Shown here in pieces: positions 12,301 through 22,403 of a stretch of DNA of 48,469 nt (its first letter is position 1; each line of letters starts with the position of its first letter). The translations under genes were made by a program, and so were the position numbers. Under the pieces are notes generated by a model, which was not told the DNA's origin, did no database searches, and worked only from the letters and a program-made list of their open reading frames with translations. Source of the DNA: Guillardia theta CCMP2712 (Eukaryota; Cryptophyceae; Pyrenomonadales; Geminigeraceae); contig NW_005434633.1 of the NCBI RefSeq assembly GCF_000315625.1, positions 406,733-455,201 of the forward strand, read 5' to 3'.

Positions 12301-13367
12301 ATACGGGACAGGAAGGACCGTCAATGTTGACACATCACGATCATGGAGATGGAAGATGTGAGTATCTGAAGAAGTGGATTGGAACAGAGCAGTACCGCAG
12401 GAAAGATGTAATCCAATATCTGACACAGAATCGTGTTTTTGTTATTTCACACACTGCATTGTCAAAGAATGATTTCAAAGCATTGCAACCTGGTCAATCG
12501 GTGCGAGACGAGGCGATCAATGCATTTTTGCAGTTGCTGATGATACGCGAAATGAACACTCGTCCAATGAGAGGAGATCAGAGGGATCGTGGACAAGGAA
12601 ACATCTTCATCATCACAACATTCTTCTTCACAAGGTTGAGGCTATGTCACGAGCTTGGGAAGGTAGCACGGCATTGCCAGTTTTAAATCATTCTGATGTG
12701 CAATCACAGGCGAATGATGAAATCACAGAGGGTTACAACGCCTTACGACGATGGTTTCCTGCAGGGACGTGGTCAGATCACGAGCGAATATTCATCCCAG
12801 TGAACACGGGGCACCTAAACAAGGACAGCAAGGGGCAGATTGAAGGCGTGCATTGGAGTTTGATGGTTGTAGAACCATTTACCAAGATGATAAGGTGAGT
12901 GTGGGTAAATTGTACGCTGCATGGAAATATTCATCATGGGTAATGATTGCATTTCGTGGTAGGTTGTACGATCCTAGACACGATACACCTTCGACGTATA
13001 TGCAAATAGTCGCAGGTGTGCGCATCGGATGAGGAAACAAAACGACTTGTTCTGATCGGTGAAATAGATTTCTTGCGATATGAATGGAAGCAACAGGGAT
13101 TTCAAGGAGGAGAGACCTGGCAGCAGGAATACGTTCCTTCCAACAAGGTTAGTAGAGAAAATCCACATCCCTGATGATATTCACCAAGGTTGCCTGATAC
13201 AGATCCCCAAACAAACTGATTCCGTGTCATGTGGCATATTTCTGTGTGCGATAGCTGACTGCCTGTCTGGTAACATGGAAGTGAATTCGTTTGGCCAAGG
13301 AGACATCGACGAGATCCGCAAGGCTATAGAAACTTTATTGAGAAACGTTTATTTATGCAAGAAGTGA
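9305..13367 (+). CDS. Mutator-like (MULE) transposase fused to a Ulp1/C48 cysteine protease
   Basis: Eleven exons give one continuous frame: 9305-9957, 10008-10538, 10589-10659, 10710-10958, 11008-11084, 11125-11226, 11271-12662, 12710-12894, 12963-13015, 13068-13147 and 13203-13367. The domains in order are: an N-terminal zinc-binding domain (YLILCKCDGC); the MULE core with GHDYCNIAHK, the second Asp in TDREKAI, then CCFHLLCNINQH and CNNNTEDEN; a SWIM-type finger (CRPCWQWEQTGRACVH); a CCHC knuckle (CGNCGLQGHNSRTC); and a Ulp1 peptidase with FIPVN, HWSLMVVE, YDP and QTDSVSCGIFLC. The His, Asp, Gln and Cys of the peptidase are all present. MULE transposases cut and paste DNA. Some plant MULEs carry a separate Ulp1 gene, while here both lie in one open frame. 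It appears intact. Confidence 0.85.
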
Positions 13368-14111
13368 ACGTAGAGCAATGATACCCAATCATGATTTCGC
13401 AGTGTAGGCGACTGATACATCCTATAATGACCTCAGAATGTGGAGTGATGGATGGACGATGACCTTTCAATGTCCATTGTGACATTAAACAGCGAGAAGA
13501 GAAAAGACAGCGAGAACCAACCCTAATCCTGCCGACTGCTGTCCCCCAAACTGAACTGATACCTTCACCTTACTGTACGCAGGACCATTCTCCCGCGCCA
13601 TGCCAGCGATGCCAGTCGCTGTGGCCGCCGCCGAAGGAATGAGGCTCGGACGCATACCGGAACGCCCCCGCGATGATGGCAGCGAAGGATAGGGAGGCCT
13701 TCACTGAGTCGGATCACCTCCAGCGATCCGCCAGCCAGCACAGAAAGCGCAACGCATATGGCAAGACTTGAAGGCCTTTGGCGACGATACCCTCCGATCT
13801 TCCTCTGTGCTGTTGCTTTCAGCTTGGTGTGGGTTGGTAAGCTCGCCTCAGTTGTTATAAAAAGTTCACTGGACACCCGGCGGGCCCGGAGATTCACTTG
13901 GAGTCGCCGGCGGCAGCGCGTCAAGTGCTGGGGCCCTGATTGTATGATAAGAAACCTCGTTTGCGTCGGTTGGTGAAATCTTTCAGATACAGCTGACATT
14001 CGACTGCCAATTTTGAGATACGAAAGGAGAAGTTTTCAAAAGGGTAGTTTTGGTCCCTTGTCTCCTTTTTGTCTCCTTGCCGTCCCGTCGCTGGACTTCT
14101 ATTCCTCGCGC
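13368..14111. other. Intergenic stretch after the MULE
   Basis: No supported gene. It contains the first copy of a 26-base dispersed motif (13872-13897). The ORFs read here on either strand lack domain features. Confidence 0.5.
13872..13897. repeat. 26-base dispersed motif, copy 1
   Basis: Identical over 26 bases to 16204-16229, in the same orientation. The core is CCGGCGGGCCCGGAG. On the minus strand both copies read the peptide NLRARRVS. It lies a few hundred bases from a helix-turn-helix gene copy, as does the second copy. Confidence 0.85.
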
Positions 14112-14666
14112 ATGTCGACTGACACCAGACCTCGCGCCCGCATCTCCGACCGCATCGCCTGCGAGATCTACCTCTTCCGCCTCTCCCAGCCCTCTGATCA
14201 GCTCTGGTTCCCTACTCCCGCCAGCGTCGCTCTCGGCAGGAGGTACGGCATCACGCCCAAGGCCGTGCGAGACATCTGGAACAGGCGGACCTGGGCGCGT
14301 GCGACCCGCCACCTTTGGAAAGACAAGGCAGGACAGACCATGCCCCTGAAACAAGAGAGACAGGAGGGCGCTGGATCAGATAGGATGCTCAACGAGGAGG
14401 AGGAGGTCGTATCAACACTGAAACCTGAGCTGCGTATGGAAGAACAAATTCCATCTCCGTTGTCACCGCCTTCGAGGAGTCCTGCAAGCATACCAGCAAC
14501 GGATGATATTGGAAACGAAGCAAACATCGTCGAGTCTCAAAGCAACGAGGCTACAGGCCTTGGGGACAGAACGGCAGACACGCACTGCGAGGGATGGCTG
14601 GTATGTCCTACACGCATATTACTGTTCATATCCGCGCAAGAGACGTCCGAGGACGATATCTGGTGA
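14112..14666 (+). CDS. Helix-turn-helix protein, copy 1
   Basis: ATG at 14112. Residues 1-70 form a compact helical domain ending in YGITPKAVRDIWNRRTWARA, a typical recognition-helix pattern of homeodomain-like or transposase-type helix-turn-helix proteins. The rest is acidic and low-complexity and may include unspliced sequence near the 3' end. A second copy with about 90% identity in this domain lies on the opposite strand at 15842. The pair flanks no other gene. It is probably a lineage-expanded DNA-binding family, perhaps derived from a mobile element. Target and role are unknown. Confidence 0.65.
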   Translation: MSTDTRPRARISDRIACEIYLFRLSQPSDQLWFPTPASVALGRRYGITPKAVRDIWNRRTWARATRHLWKDKAGQTMPLKQERQEGAGSDRMLNEEEEVVSTLKPELRMEEQIPSPLSPPSRSPASIPATDDIGNEANIVESQSNEATGLGDRTADTHCEGWLVCPTRILLFISAQETSEDDIW

Positions 14667-15359
14667 CGCATTTGATGCGCTACAAGACAAGGATGTGCGA
14701 GATGATAGGGCAATAATTCAGCAACATATACCTCTTGTTAGATCAAATCAGACTTGTGTCGATGTATTGAAGGTGGACTTACAGTGAGTCAGGTTTGCTT
14801 GAATAAATCAATCTTTTGTGGTGAGTTTTTAATGGATCGAGTGTGCTGCAATCTCTGCACAGCTTTTACGAGTACTTGTGTCAAAATATTTCTGCTTCCA
14901 ACTTGCCCTAATGCAACCAACTACTGTTACTGCAAGGTCCGCATTCATTGGAGTAGCTTGTTCATCGTCAAACTGAACTTAAATGCAACAAGTCGTTGTC
15001 ATAACCAGCAACCCGAGCCCAACGCAGTAATGAACCTGGATCAGTACAAGGAGACAGAATGGATAACGCATGTTGTCTGTCACAGACACATACAACTCGG
15101 AGGTCGGAAGCATCTGACTTCGTGAAGCTTTACACGGGTTGCCAACGTCCACAGCGAATGCTCAAAGCTCCCGCGCTCCTTCTAGCTGAAGGAGCCCTAG
15201 CTTCTCTCAAGCTTCTGCTCCTCTCCTTACCTGGAATAAAGACTTGAGAAGCTGTCTCTGCCACCAGGGTCATCCTTTAGAATGCATCTAGCTAGTGTAT
15301 GCTTGCAGTCGTTGGAGACAGGGTCCTTTTCCTGACTTTGTTGACGATTCTGATCCAGG
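14667..15359. other. No gene seen
   Basis: Moderately AT-rich stretch between the two convergent helix-turn-helix genes. Only short ORFs without recognisable features are present. Confidence 0.5.
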
Positions 15360-15842
15360 CTAATCCTCTGGTCCAATCTGAGATGAGCTCGATGTACTAG
15401 AGCTCAAATAGACTTGCACATAGCTGTTCTCTTTCTTTAATCTCCGTTCTTCCCTCCTCAACATCCCGCTGCTCCTCCGTCTAGCTCCTCTTCCCCCCCG
15501 CTTGTCGAGATGAAGAGCATGATCCGCTCCGGGCACACCAGCCACCCCTCCCCCGTGTGAGTAGCCGACGACCCCCCGCTGCTCCTCCCCTCCTCCCCTG
15601 ACCCCTGCCATGCCCCGCGCAGGGGCGTCGGCGAGAGGGAGCCAGAGGTGGCGGGTCGCGTGCGCCCAGGTCCGCCTGTTCCAGATGTCTCGCACGGCCT
15701 TGGGCGTGATGCCGTACCTCCTGCCGAGCGCGACGCTGGCGGGGGTAGGGAGCCAGAGCTGGTCGGGGGGCTGGGAGAGGCGGAAGAGGTAGATCTCGCA
15801 GGCGATGCGGTCAGTGATGTGGGCGCGAGGTCTGGGAGACAT
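15360..15842 (-). CDS. Helix-turn-helix protein, copy 2
   Basis: ATG at 15842 (MSPRPRAHITDRIACEIYLF). The first 70 residues match copy 1 at 14112 closely, including YGITPKAVRDIWNRRTWAHA, and then the sequences diverge completely. The second half is Gly/Arg-rich and then Ser-rich. The gene is convergent with copy 1. Conservation limited to the N-terminal domain suggests that this domain is the functional part and that the tails are unrelated or non-coding. Confidence 0.6.
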   Translation of the reverse strand: MSPRPRAHITDRIACEIYLFRLSQPPDQLWLPTPASVALGRRYGITPKAVRDIWNRRTWAHATRHLWLPLADAPARGMAGVRGGGEEQRGVVGYSHGGGVAGVPGADHALHLDKRGGRGARRRSSGMLRREERRLKKENSYVQVYLSSSTSSSSQIGPED

Positions 15843-16203
15843 CGACCAGGCGAGGGCGAGGTAGTACACCCCCGAGTACTCCCACGTCAAGATCGAAGAA
15901 AGGCCGCAGAGAGGAAGTAGAAGATGCGCAGGGGAGCTATGAAGGTGGAGAAGGGGAGGGGGGAGGAGGGGAAGAAGAGGAAGAGGGGAGAAGGGGAACA
16001 GTTCTTGCCATGGAGGTCATGGAACCGGCATGATCTGCTATGACAATTTTTCGAAAGGGACCATATCTCACGCACCCCTGCGCACGGATCTGCGGGTGCT
16101 GAAGGAGTCGCATGCTGAAAAGACTCGTTTTCCTATCTCTCTGATGCCTGCCGCACTCCGAGTCGAATACAAGAACTTTACTACTCGCCGCCCGGTCGTG
16201 AAA

Positions 16204-16229
16204 GACACCCGGCGGGCCCGGAGATTCAC
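16204..16229. repeat. 26-base dispersed motif, copy 2
   Basis: Exact match to 13872-13897 in the same orientation, while the surrounding sequence differs. Confidence 0.85.
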
Positions 16230-16704
16230 GGCGGCCGGGCGGCGCGTGACACTCGGAGTGCTGGCGGTGAACCATTCACGATCGGAAACTGTACGTGACA
16301 GTTTTTTGCCAACCCTCTCGTTTGACGGGCTTGTGGAACAAGAGATTATCTGCATCTACAAAACTTGTCACGGTGATGACTATCAACTTGTGTATCTTTC
16401 CCGCTGGTGTGTGGAATCGTCATTTCCCCAGACACGTATGCTCGAAGTAATGCTCCAAGCCCGCATGCCACTGGGCATCAATCGCCTTGACGAAACCCAT
16501 GGGATGTGCCACAGTACAAGGCTGAACGGGGTGGACGCGTTCCTGTCCTAGAATGTTTTGGGATGCAGACGGGGGACAGGGAGGAGAAGAATGAGAGCGA
16601 TGGGAAAGAGGAGGTTCCACTGCCACTAAAGGTAGTGACATGGAAGCACGCATGGTAGAGGCTGACGACTCGCAACCTGCGATCGTCGTCGAAGGGCGCT
16701 GTTG

Positions 16705-17029
16705 GCAACATCTATGTACCAGTAACTCTCATATCTCTGTCGGTCGCTGACAGATTTCTTTGCAAGTAACTGGTACCTGACCACCTGGAATCACAGGAGA
16801 AACCTCTTCGTTTCTAAAAACCTTACCTGCATCCATCACACTTACACAGGATCAGATATGATTTAAATCCTGATGTCACAGCTTGCACACGACCAGCATT
16901 TGTGTCGACATACGAAAGGGGCGAGGCAGGGCCAGGAAGAACGGAATGCCTCGCAATAGGGGCATGTTTCTTACACGGGCCAGACAGAACAGGACGATGA
17001 GAACATTGCTGAAAATCATCGTCTGACAT
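16705..17029 (-). pseudogene. Truncated, internally deleted MULE fragment
   Basis: The minus strand matches the intact element from about 9623 to 10080, including the whole first intron, so this is a DNA copy and not a processed one. About 134 bases corresponding to 9753-9886 are missing. The shared peptides are MSDDDFQQCSHRPVLSGP and FKSYLILCKCDGC. It lies just outside the left end of the giant inverted repeat, in opposite orientation to the intact element. Confidence 0.9.
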
Positions 17030-17099
17030 GGACTCTATGGATATATCATTAGTCGCGCCTCCCCCTAGCCTCTCATCACTTGTCATTCGCTCCTCTGCT

Positions 17100-17205
17100 C
17101 CCTCGTTTGTTCTCCCTCCTCCCTCCTCCCTCCTGTCTTCCTTCTTCTCTCCTCTCTCTCTCTCCCTCCCTCCCTCCCTCCCTCCCTCTCTCCTCTCTCC
17201 TCTGA
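17100..17205. repeat. (TCCC)n pyrimidine tract
   Basis: TCCCTCCC and TCTCTC low-complexity DNA between the MULE fragment and the left arm of the inverted repeat. Confidence 0.85.
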
Positions 17206-17356
17206 ACCTTCCTGTAACCATATCCCTACCAAACTTTGGAGGGATCTGATGCGTTAACGCTCCTCTCCTCTGGTCCAGCAATTGCAGCAAAAGCTCGATG
17301 CGGATAGTTTCTTGGCGGATGCAAGTTATCGATTAGAAGGCCTTTGTGTACTTGCA

Positions 17357-17405
17357 TTGTCCAGATCTGATATCATACAATCTGTGTGATATCAGATCTG
17401 GACAA
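17357..17405. repeat. Outer hairpin of the left arm (perfect 19-bp stem, 11-nt loop)
   Basis: The stem halves at 17357-17375 and 17387-17405 are exact reverse complements. The loop 17376-17386 reads TACAATCTGTG. The hairpin sits at the extreme outer end of the arm. The right-arm hairpin carries the same loop in the opposite sense relative to its arm. Confidence 0.95.
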
Positions 17406-17708
17406 GTTGGTGCTGTTCTGGCCATCCAATGCTGCTACCTCTATCTGGGCCGGATAGGCCTGCGCATCTTACTCGGTAGTTAGACATGTAATCTGGTTTC
17501 CTTCCCAACAAGAGTTACTCTCCTCGTCACGGTGCTGCATTCCTTGTTGGACCTTTGGCCGCTACCGCTGGCTGCCCGGTCTGCAGCTTGTTGTGGAAGT
17601 AGAACTTCATTCTTTATCCCTTAACTTTGTCATACATGTATTGATGTATTGACGTCATTGAAGATCCGCCTTGACAGCTGTCGCTTATACAACCATGTAG
17701 CATGGCCA

Positions 17709-19774
17709 TTAGAACCTTCCAATCTCCATGATCATCAGAATTTTCCTAGGCTTGACCGTCTCAACCGCTCCGCTGCTGCCTGCCTTCCGTTTCTGCTTAC
17801 TCACTCGTGGGGCTTCTATTGAAGCCTCCCATCCACCCGATATCAGTTGCAACACCAGCCACTCTGTGTCATGATTCCTCTCTCTGATGCAGGCTTTGGG
17901 GTTGTATGTTGATATCGAGTGCACCATGCACACATTGACATCCAGATCTTGTTCCAGCAGCTCCGAGACCACTTCTGACATCTGCTTCGAGGTCAGAGGA
18001 GACAACGAGCTCTTGAACTTCGCTCCTCCTTTCCATCCTGTCTTGCTTGAAGAAGCTGGCCCCCCGAAAGTATAGTCTCTACCTTGCGTATCCTTGGCGG
18101 GAGCGTAGAAGCCCAGGGCCGTGGCAAGGGCGTGCTCTTGCTCGCTCTCTTTGACAGGGACCAGGTTGCACATGCACGAGGCGAGCATCTCCACGAAGCT
18201 TTCTTTGTTGGCAACAGAAGCAAGGATCTGATCCGCGCTCCTTGAGTCTGTCATGCCGCAGTGGTGAGCGAGATTTGTCAGAAGCTCCTGAGAAGGAGAC
18301 CAGCTGCTGATCATCAAGACCACTGAACCGAACGACTCCAGCATGCTCCCAGCTCGCTTCCACGCATCCACGCTCAGAGGATTATCCCCCATCTTCGTCT
18401 TGCTGTGGATCTGCTTCAAGACCTCAAGTGCTGATTCCGATTTTCTTCCTGAGAAAGGCCGTCCCCCTCCCGCACAAGAAGCATACGAGATGGGGTCCAG
18501 CAGAGCAGAGGCAAAGCTCGAGGTCAGCTCAGCAAGATCTTTGTCACCTCTTCCGTTTGAGACTTCAACGGATGTCTCGTAAATGCCTCGGGGTGGTATT
18601 TCTGCTGAACGATCGATATTCAACAGGGCAAGCCCCTTGGAGATCAGAGACTGAGGGAAAGCTTCGTTCGGAATCGGCTGAAACATGCAGTAGATAGACT
18701 CGTTGGTCAACCTCAGCATTATTCTATTGATATCTGATTGTATATGATCCGAGATCTTTCGAATCAGCTTGGCAGGATCGACTTTCTTCGAATCCCTCAA
18801 ACAGCGCAAGAAATGGGAGCACAGCCACGGATTGACATGGTCCAGCAGCTTGGGTACCTGCGCCTCGCCGAATACCCTTTTCAGGGCTTCTTCGGCATCG
18901 TCTGACGGCAGGATGTATCCAGGAAGACAGCGATGTGAGCAGCAAAGCAACTCATACCCCTTTTGCCGACTGTGTACAAAGGGCTGTGGTGGAGGTTGTA
19001 CGAGATTCAAGATCGCAGTGTTTGTCCCCAGCATGATGCATTGTATGTTCGCATTCCTCAGTATCCTAATCAAGAAAACCAGCTTTGCCATGGGTGAGAT
19101 GAGGTAGGTGTTGTCTTGCTCAGGAGGGAACACATCATCCAAAAGTACCCACCGCCTTCCCCAAGTCCTAGCTTCATCCACAGTGACTGGATCAACGGTA
19201 GTCGACTTGTTCCACAGGAATTTGAGGGCCCCTAGCACATACCAACCTTCCTGTCTATCGATATTGACATCCCAAACTCCCAATCGACATGTCTTATCTG
19301 ATCCAGCAGCAAGCGAAATCACCCTGCTAAGATCACAGTCCAAGGCCTTGTTCAGAAGTCTCGTGACCGGTAATAGGCGAAAGTAAATGTCGTGCGCAGA
19401 ATGCTCGTACACAGGAGAAAAGCGGAAGTACATGCTGTGGTTTGCATTCCGAACAAAGTAATCAGCAGCACAAAGCGACTTCCCGCTCCCAGCACAAGCT
19501 GCAATCAGGCTCAAGTAATCAGAGTCATGGTAATGTGATTTCTTTATCCTTTGATCGATTGGATTCATAGCACTCAGTTGCTTGCTCGGTTGCACCCGTG
19601 ATGACGTTGAGTCCCATTCATTGTCAAGACAGCGATCAAGGCATTGCTTCAAGGACTTCAATACATCATCCAGGTTGATGTCTCTTGCGACTTTGGCCAG
19701 AGCTAGCAAGGGAGTGATCAAGAGCTATCGGAGATGACACACAGCGACTCACCACGAGTGAAACGTTCTTCCAT
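17709..19774 (-). CDS. P-loop NTPase of the inverted-repeat element, left (intact) copy
   Basis: Two exons: 19774-19753 (MEERFTR) and 19702-17709, joined across a 50-base intron. The main ORF is open for over 660 codons. A Walker A motif (ACAGSGKSLCAADYF) lies near residue 85, a Walker B (RWVLLDDVFP) about 130 residues later, and a sensor-like segment (IQCIMLGTNTA) follows. This layout resembles the P-loop ATPase module of large eukaryotic effector/transposon-linked families such as Crinkler-RHS proteins, which often pair the ATPase with a nuclease domain. I could not see a clear nuclease motif in the C-terminal 300 residues. The gene reads toward the outer hairpin, and its 5' side abuts a CAA/CAT repeat. 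It is most likely the replication, mobilisation or effector protein of the element; function is inferred. Confidence 0.75.
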
Positions 19775-19803
19775 GGCTCAGATTTGCTACAGGAGATCAC
19801 TGT

Positions 19804-19841
19804 CAGCATCATCGTCATCATCATCATCATCAACATCATCA

Positions 19842-19898
<57 letters not shown>

Positions 19899-19918
19899 TC
19901 ATCATCATCATCATCATC

Positions 19919-19960
<42 letters not shown>

Positions 19961-20066
19961 GACAACATCATCATCAATGACATCATCATCATCATCATCA
20001 TCATCATTAACAACAACAACAACAGCATCATCATCACCACCACTACCACTACCACCACCACCACCA
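19804..20066. repeat. (CAT/CAA)n tract upstream of the left NTPase gene
   Basis: Alternating CAT and CAA trinucleotide blocks, continuing into CCA. The right arm has the same position filled with long uninterrupted ATG and TTG runs (28373-28512), so the tract is evolving independently in each arm. Confidence 0.95.
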
Positions 20067-20099
20067 CCGCTCTACCTCTCTTCCCCCCCTCTCCCGCCG

Positions 20100-21030
20100 A
20101 CTAGCGGCTAATGCTGATGCTCTGATCCAAGTGTCGGCCCATGGAGCCATCAGGATCCGTCAGATGCTGCCGGCATCGCATGTGCTGACCGAGCGAGCTC
20201 TTCTTCCCCTGCCCCTGCATCTCCTCTGGCGCCGCCGTTGCACGCAGAAGCAGCCAACTCGTGGTTGAACCAGCCTGGTAGGCTCAGCGGTTCCCTCACA
20301 CGCCTCGACTATAGGGCTCTGAGACTCTATTTGAGCCTCTATGATTTCTACCCCAAGTAAGAGACTAGTGCTTCATCGGAACTCAAAACCCTCTGTCTCC
20401 CATCCCGGGTTGGCGGACATGCACCACCCACCCGTACCGTAGAGCCCCGGTCAGCGATAAAAGAACGGGTGCAGACCACGAAGCTGCGATGAAACCTTGT
20501 TAGGCCCTAGAAAGAAGACAAGCTCGGCCCCTCACACTCGCCCAAGCAACATCCGCCACGCTGCCGCAACACGTCACACAAGACAGCTGCACGCATCATG
20601 CCATCCTCGGACAGCTGCTCGCATCACGGAGTTCCGGCATGCGTGGATCACCACTGTGCTTCGTTGCTCATTAAACCAAAACTAGCTTCACTTGTTATTT
20701 CGAATACATTGTCCTGATCTTCCAACCTGAGAAGCAAAGAACACAACCGAAAACAAGAGGTAGAATTCCCAGTCGTTTCCATGAGTGCAACTTGTCAGTC
20801 TTGACACCTGGCAGTCTTGACACCTGTCAGTCTTGATATCCGGGACACAAGAGACATTCAACGAATGGACATGGGCAGAATCCGCATTCAGAACAACTTC
20901 AAGTTGCCATACATAGCTTTTACATCTTTGTTTCAATAAATCTCCAATTGCAATGCAGTGGGTTACCTTAACGTGACAGCTTGGTGTAATACGGGAAACA
21001 TGGCTGCCAACAAAACCTGCCAAGAGGAAT
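20100..21030. other. Conserved noncoding block of the left arm
   Basis: No convincing protein gene. The block is highly similar in both arms. In the left arm it carries about 25 extra bases (after 20383) that are absent from the right arm. At 20795-20835 there are three short copies of CAGTCTTGACACCTG-type sequence. It may hold a noncoding RNA, an origin or regulatory DNA; nothing definite is visible. Confidence 0.5.
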
Positions 21031-21033
21031 CAT

Positions 21034-21330
21034 TCAAATCAGCTCGACAGGCCAAGGGCAAGAAGGCTGTGTGGTTTTATTGACATGGAGCTTACCCGAA
21101 CCCTGATGGGCATCAAGCGGAGTGCTCTGCGGGTGCGAGAAAGGGCAGCGGGAAATGAGACGACATAGCCAGCTCGGAGAGCGGATGGAGGCAGCTTGCC
21201 TGCAGCGAGTGAGTGCTGCGTGTATATGGGCGAGAAGCAGCTCCTCCACCTGTTCTCCTATACGTTGCTGGACTCTGAGGCGCAGCATGCGGGCCTCAAG
21301 GTCTGATGGCGGCGGGTCAGTGTCATGCAT
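21034..21330 (-). CDS. Small hypothetical protein, left arm
   Basis: The ATG lies in a palindromic ATGCAT that also starts the divergent plus-strand ORF. The first 40 residues (DLEARMLRLRVQQRIGEQVE) are strongly amphipathic helix or coiled coil, and this part is identical in the right arm (27226). The C-terminal half looks less protein-like and may hide an intron; an AATAAA-like motif lies near 21076-21082. I do not recognise the family. Confidence 0.4.
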   Translation of the reverse strand: MHDTDPPPSDLEARMLRLRVQQRIGEQVEELLLAHIHAALTRCRQAASIRSPSWLCRLISRCPFSHPQSTPLDAHQGSGKLHVNKTTQPSCPWPVELI

Positions 21331-21729
21331 CCATTGATGTCTGGCCTCACTGTCGTGCCACTCTACAGATTATGCAGATCATCTGAGTTCATAGCCTCGT
21401 GCAAGTCTGTGTCTGAAGCAATCTTCAAGCTTCTCCTCGTCCTCTTTCCGTCTTTGCCTTCTTCCATTACTCATGCAGAACGCTGTTTCAGTCGCAAAAG
21501 ATGGAGACATCCAAGCTCTTATGAGATCTTCTGTGATCTTCTGTACGCTGCTGACCTTCTGGAACTGGCATCGGGCATTCATTTCTTGCATACCACCGTT
21601 TTCCATACTCTTGCTTCGGCTACAACTACCCTCCTACGACTAGTAGCTTTGACCCAAAAACGCTCCATCCAGTCTGCATTGAAGGAAGCTCTGCTTGCAC
21701 ACAAAACCTTAAACTCGTTGCATTCGTGA
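21325..21729 (+). CDS. Small hypothetical protein with arm-specific middle segment, left copy
   Basis: Divergent from the ORF at 21330. The N-terminal part and the last 43 residues (LASATTTLLRLVALTQKRSI) are shared with the right arm. The middle 78 bases are unrelated to the 89 bases found in the right arm, so the joined reading frame differs. In the left arm the middle reads DLLYAADLLELASGIHFLHT, vaguely like the end of a BTB domain. Family and function are unknown. Confidence 0.35.
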   Translation: MHPLMSGLTVVPLYRLCRSSEFIASCKSVSEAIFKLLLVLFPSLPSSITHAERCFSRKRWRHPSSYEIFCDLLYAADLLELASGIHFLHTTVFHTLASATTTLLRLVALTQKRSIQSALKEALLAHKTLNSLHS

Positions 21730-21764
21730 CCTGTCGCATCACAACATTTACTTATACTTTATAC

Positions 21765-22262
21765 TTAGTCTTGGTTTTCTAGCCATTCTTGATATTTGCG
21801 GTCTAAGTTGACTTCTTCAACAATATCTTGAGGCAGTTTGTCCCGCCACTTCGGGTCTCTGAAGTCATATCGAAATGACCTTTCACGTCCATTGGCATAG
21901 CGTCCAAGAAACATCCGGCCAGGCTCATGGTAAATCCCATCAACACGCCAGCCGCCATCATATTCAATGAACCTGTAGAAATCGAGGGGTGGAGCCCATG
22001 CAGTCTCAAACTCGAGATGAAAGGATAGGTCCTCGCGTTTCCATACAGGATCCGGAACATCCCATTTGGTGCCCCAGTGTTTATTGCTCCATTCGATAGG
22101 GCAATAATCTTCACGAGCTGGACGTGGCTTGAAATGCGAAAACACTCCCTTCCCATCTTGGGCGCCACGGATGTCAAGGTCCTTAAGACAGGCTTCAAAC
22201 AAGTTTGCTGCAGCAGGAGTTGAAGCACACATCAACACTCTGTTGTAGCACATGTTGGGCAT
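21765..22262 (-). CDS. Api92-like / DUF1281-type protein, left copy
   Basis: 165 residues, starting MPNMCYNRVLMCAS, with WGTKWDVPDPVW and FETAWAPPLDFYRFI, then GIYHEPGRMFLGRYANG. This is the layout of the Api92-like family with a ferredoxin-like domain: MPNxCxN start, W-G-T-K-W, T-x-W-x-P-P, E-x-G. The family is typical of tailed phages and also occurs in some large viruses and plasmids. Its biochemical role is unknown. There are no introns, unlike most genes here, which fits acquisition from a phage-like or viral source. The copy in the right arm (26284) is about 96% identical and also open. Confidence 0.85.
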   Translation of the reverse strand: MPNMCYNRVLMCASTPAAANLFEACLKDLDIRGAQDGKGVFSHFKPRPAREDYCPIEWSNKHWGTKWDVPDPVWKREDLSFHLEFETAWAPPLDFYRFIEYDGGWRVDGIYHEPGRMFLGRYANGRERSFRYDFRDPKWRDKLPQDIVEEVNLDRKYQEWLENQD

Positions 22263-22381
22263 GATGTCTGTCCTATGAGAGCACGGAGCTACAACTCGCT
22301 TGATCGCCTGTCCTCAGGCTGCCGCTTTGACAAACAGGCTCGTGCGAGCCCGAGAGGCCCGTAGGCAGGTAGGGCGCGACT

Positions 22382-22403
22382 GGGGGGGGGGGGGGGGGGG
22401 GGG
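22382..22403. repeat. G22 homopolymer near the inner end of the left arm
   Basis: Uninterrupted run of 22 G. The right arm has the complementary C tract at 26140-26164, interrupted by a T. Such runs can form quadruplexes and stall polymerases. Confidence 0.95.

Larger units (their letters stand above)
9045..13560 (+). mobile_element. Mutator-like element (approximate limits)
   Basis: Contains the intact transposase-protease gene. The left limit is set by the AT-rich onset and the right limit by the return of GC-rich sequence after about 13,560. The ends were not confirmed by inverted repeats or a target duplication. Confidence 0.55.

Noticed and set aside
17357-17405. Helitron 3' hairpin
   Set aside because: A hairpin near an end is also a Helitron trait, but I see no Rep/helicase protein, no CTRR end after the hairpin and no TC start. 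Helitrons also lack long inverted arms.
20270-20500. tRNA or 5S-like gene in the arm noncoding block
   Set aside because: A GGTTCAA-like word and an ACCCGGGATGGGAGAC-like word are present, but no cloverleaf or complete 5S secondary structure could be drawn.
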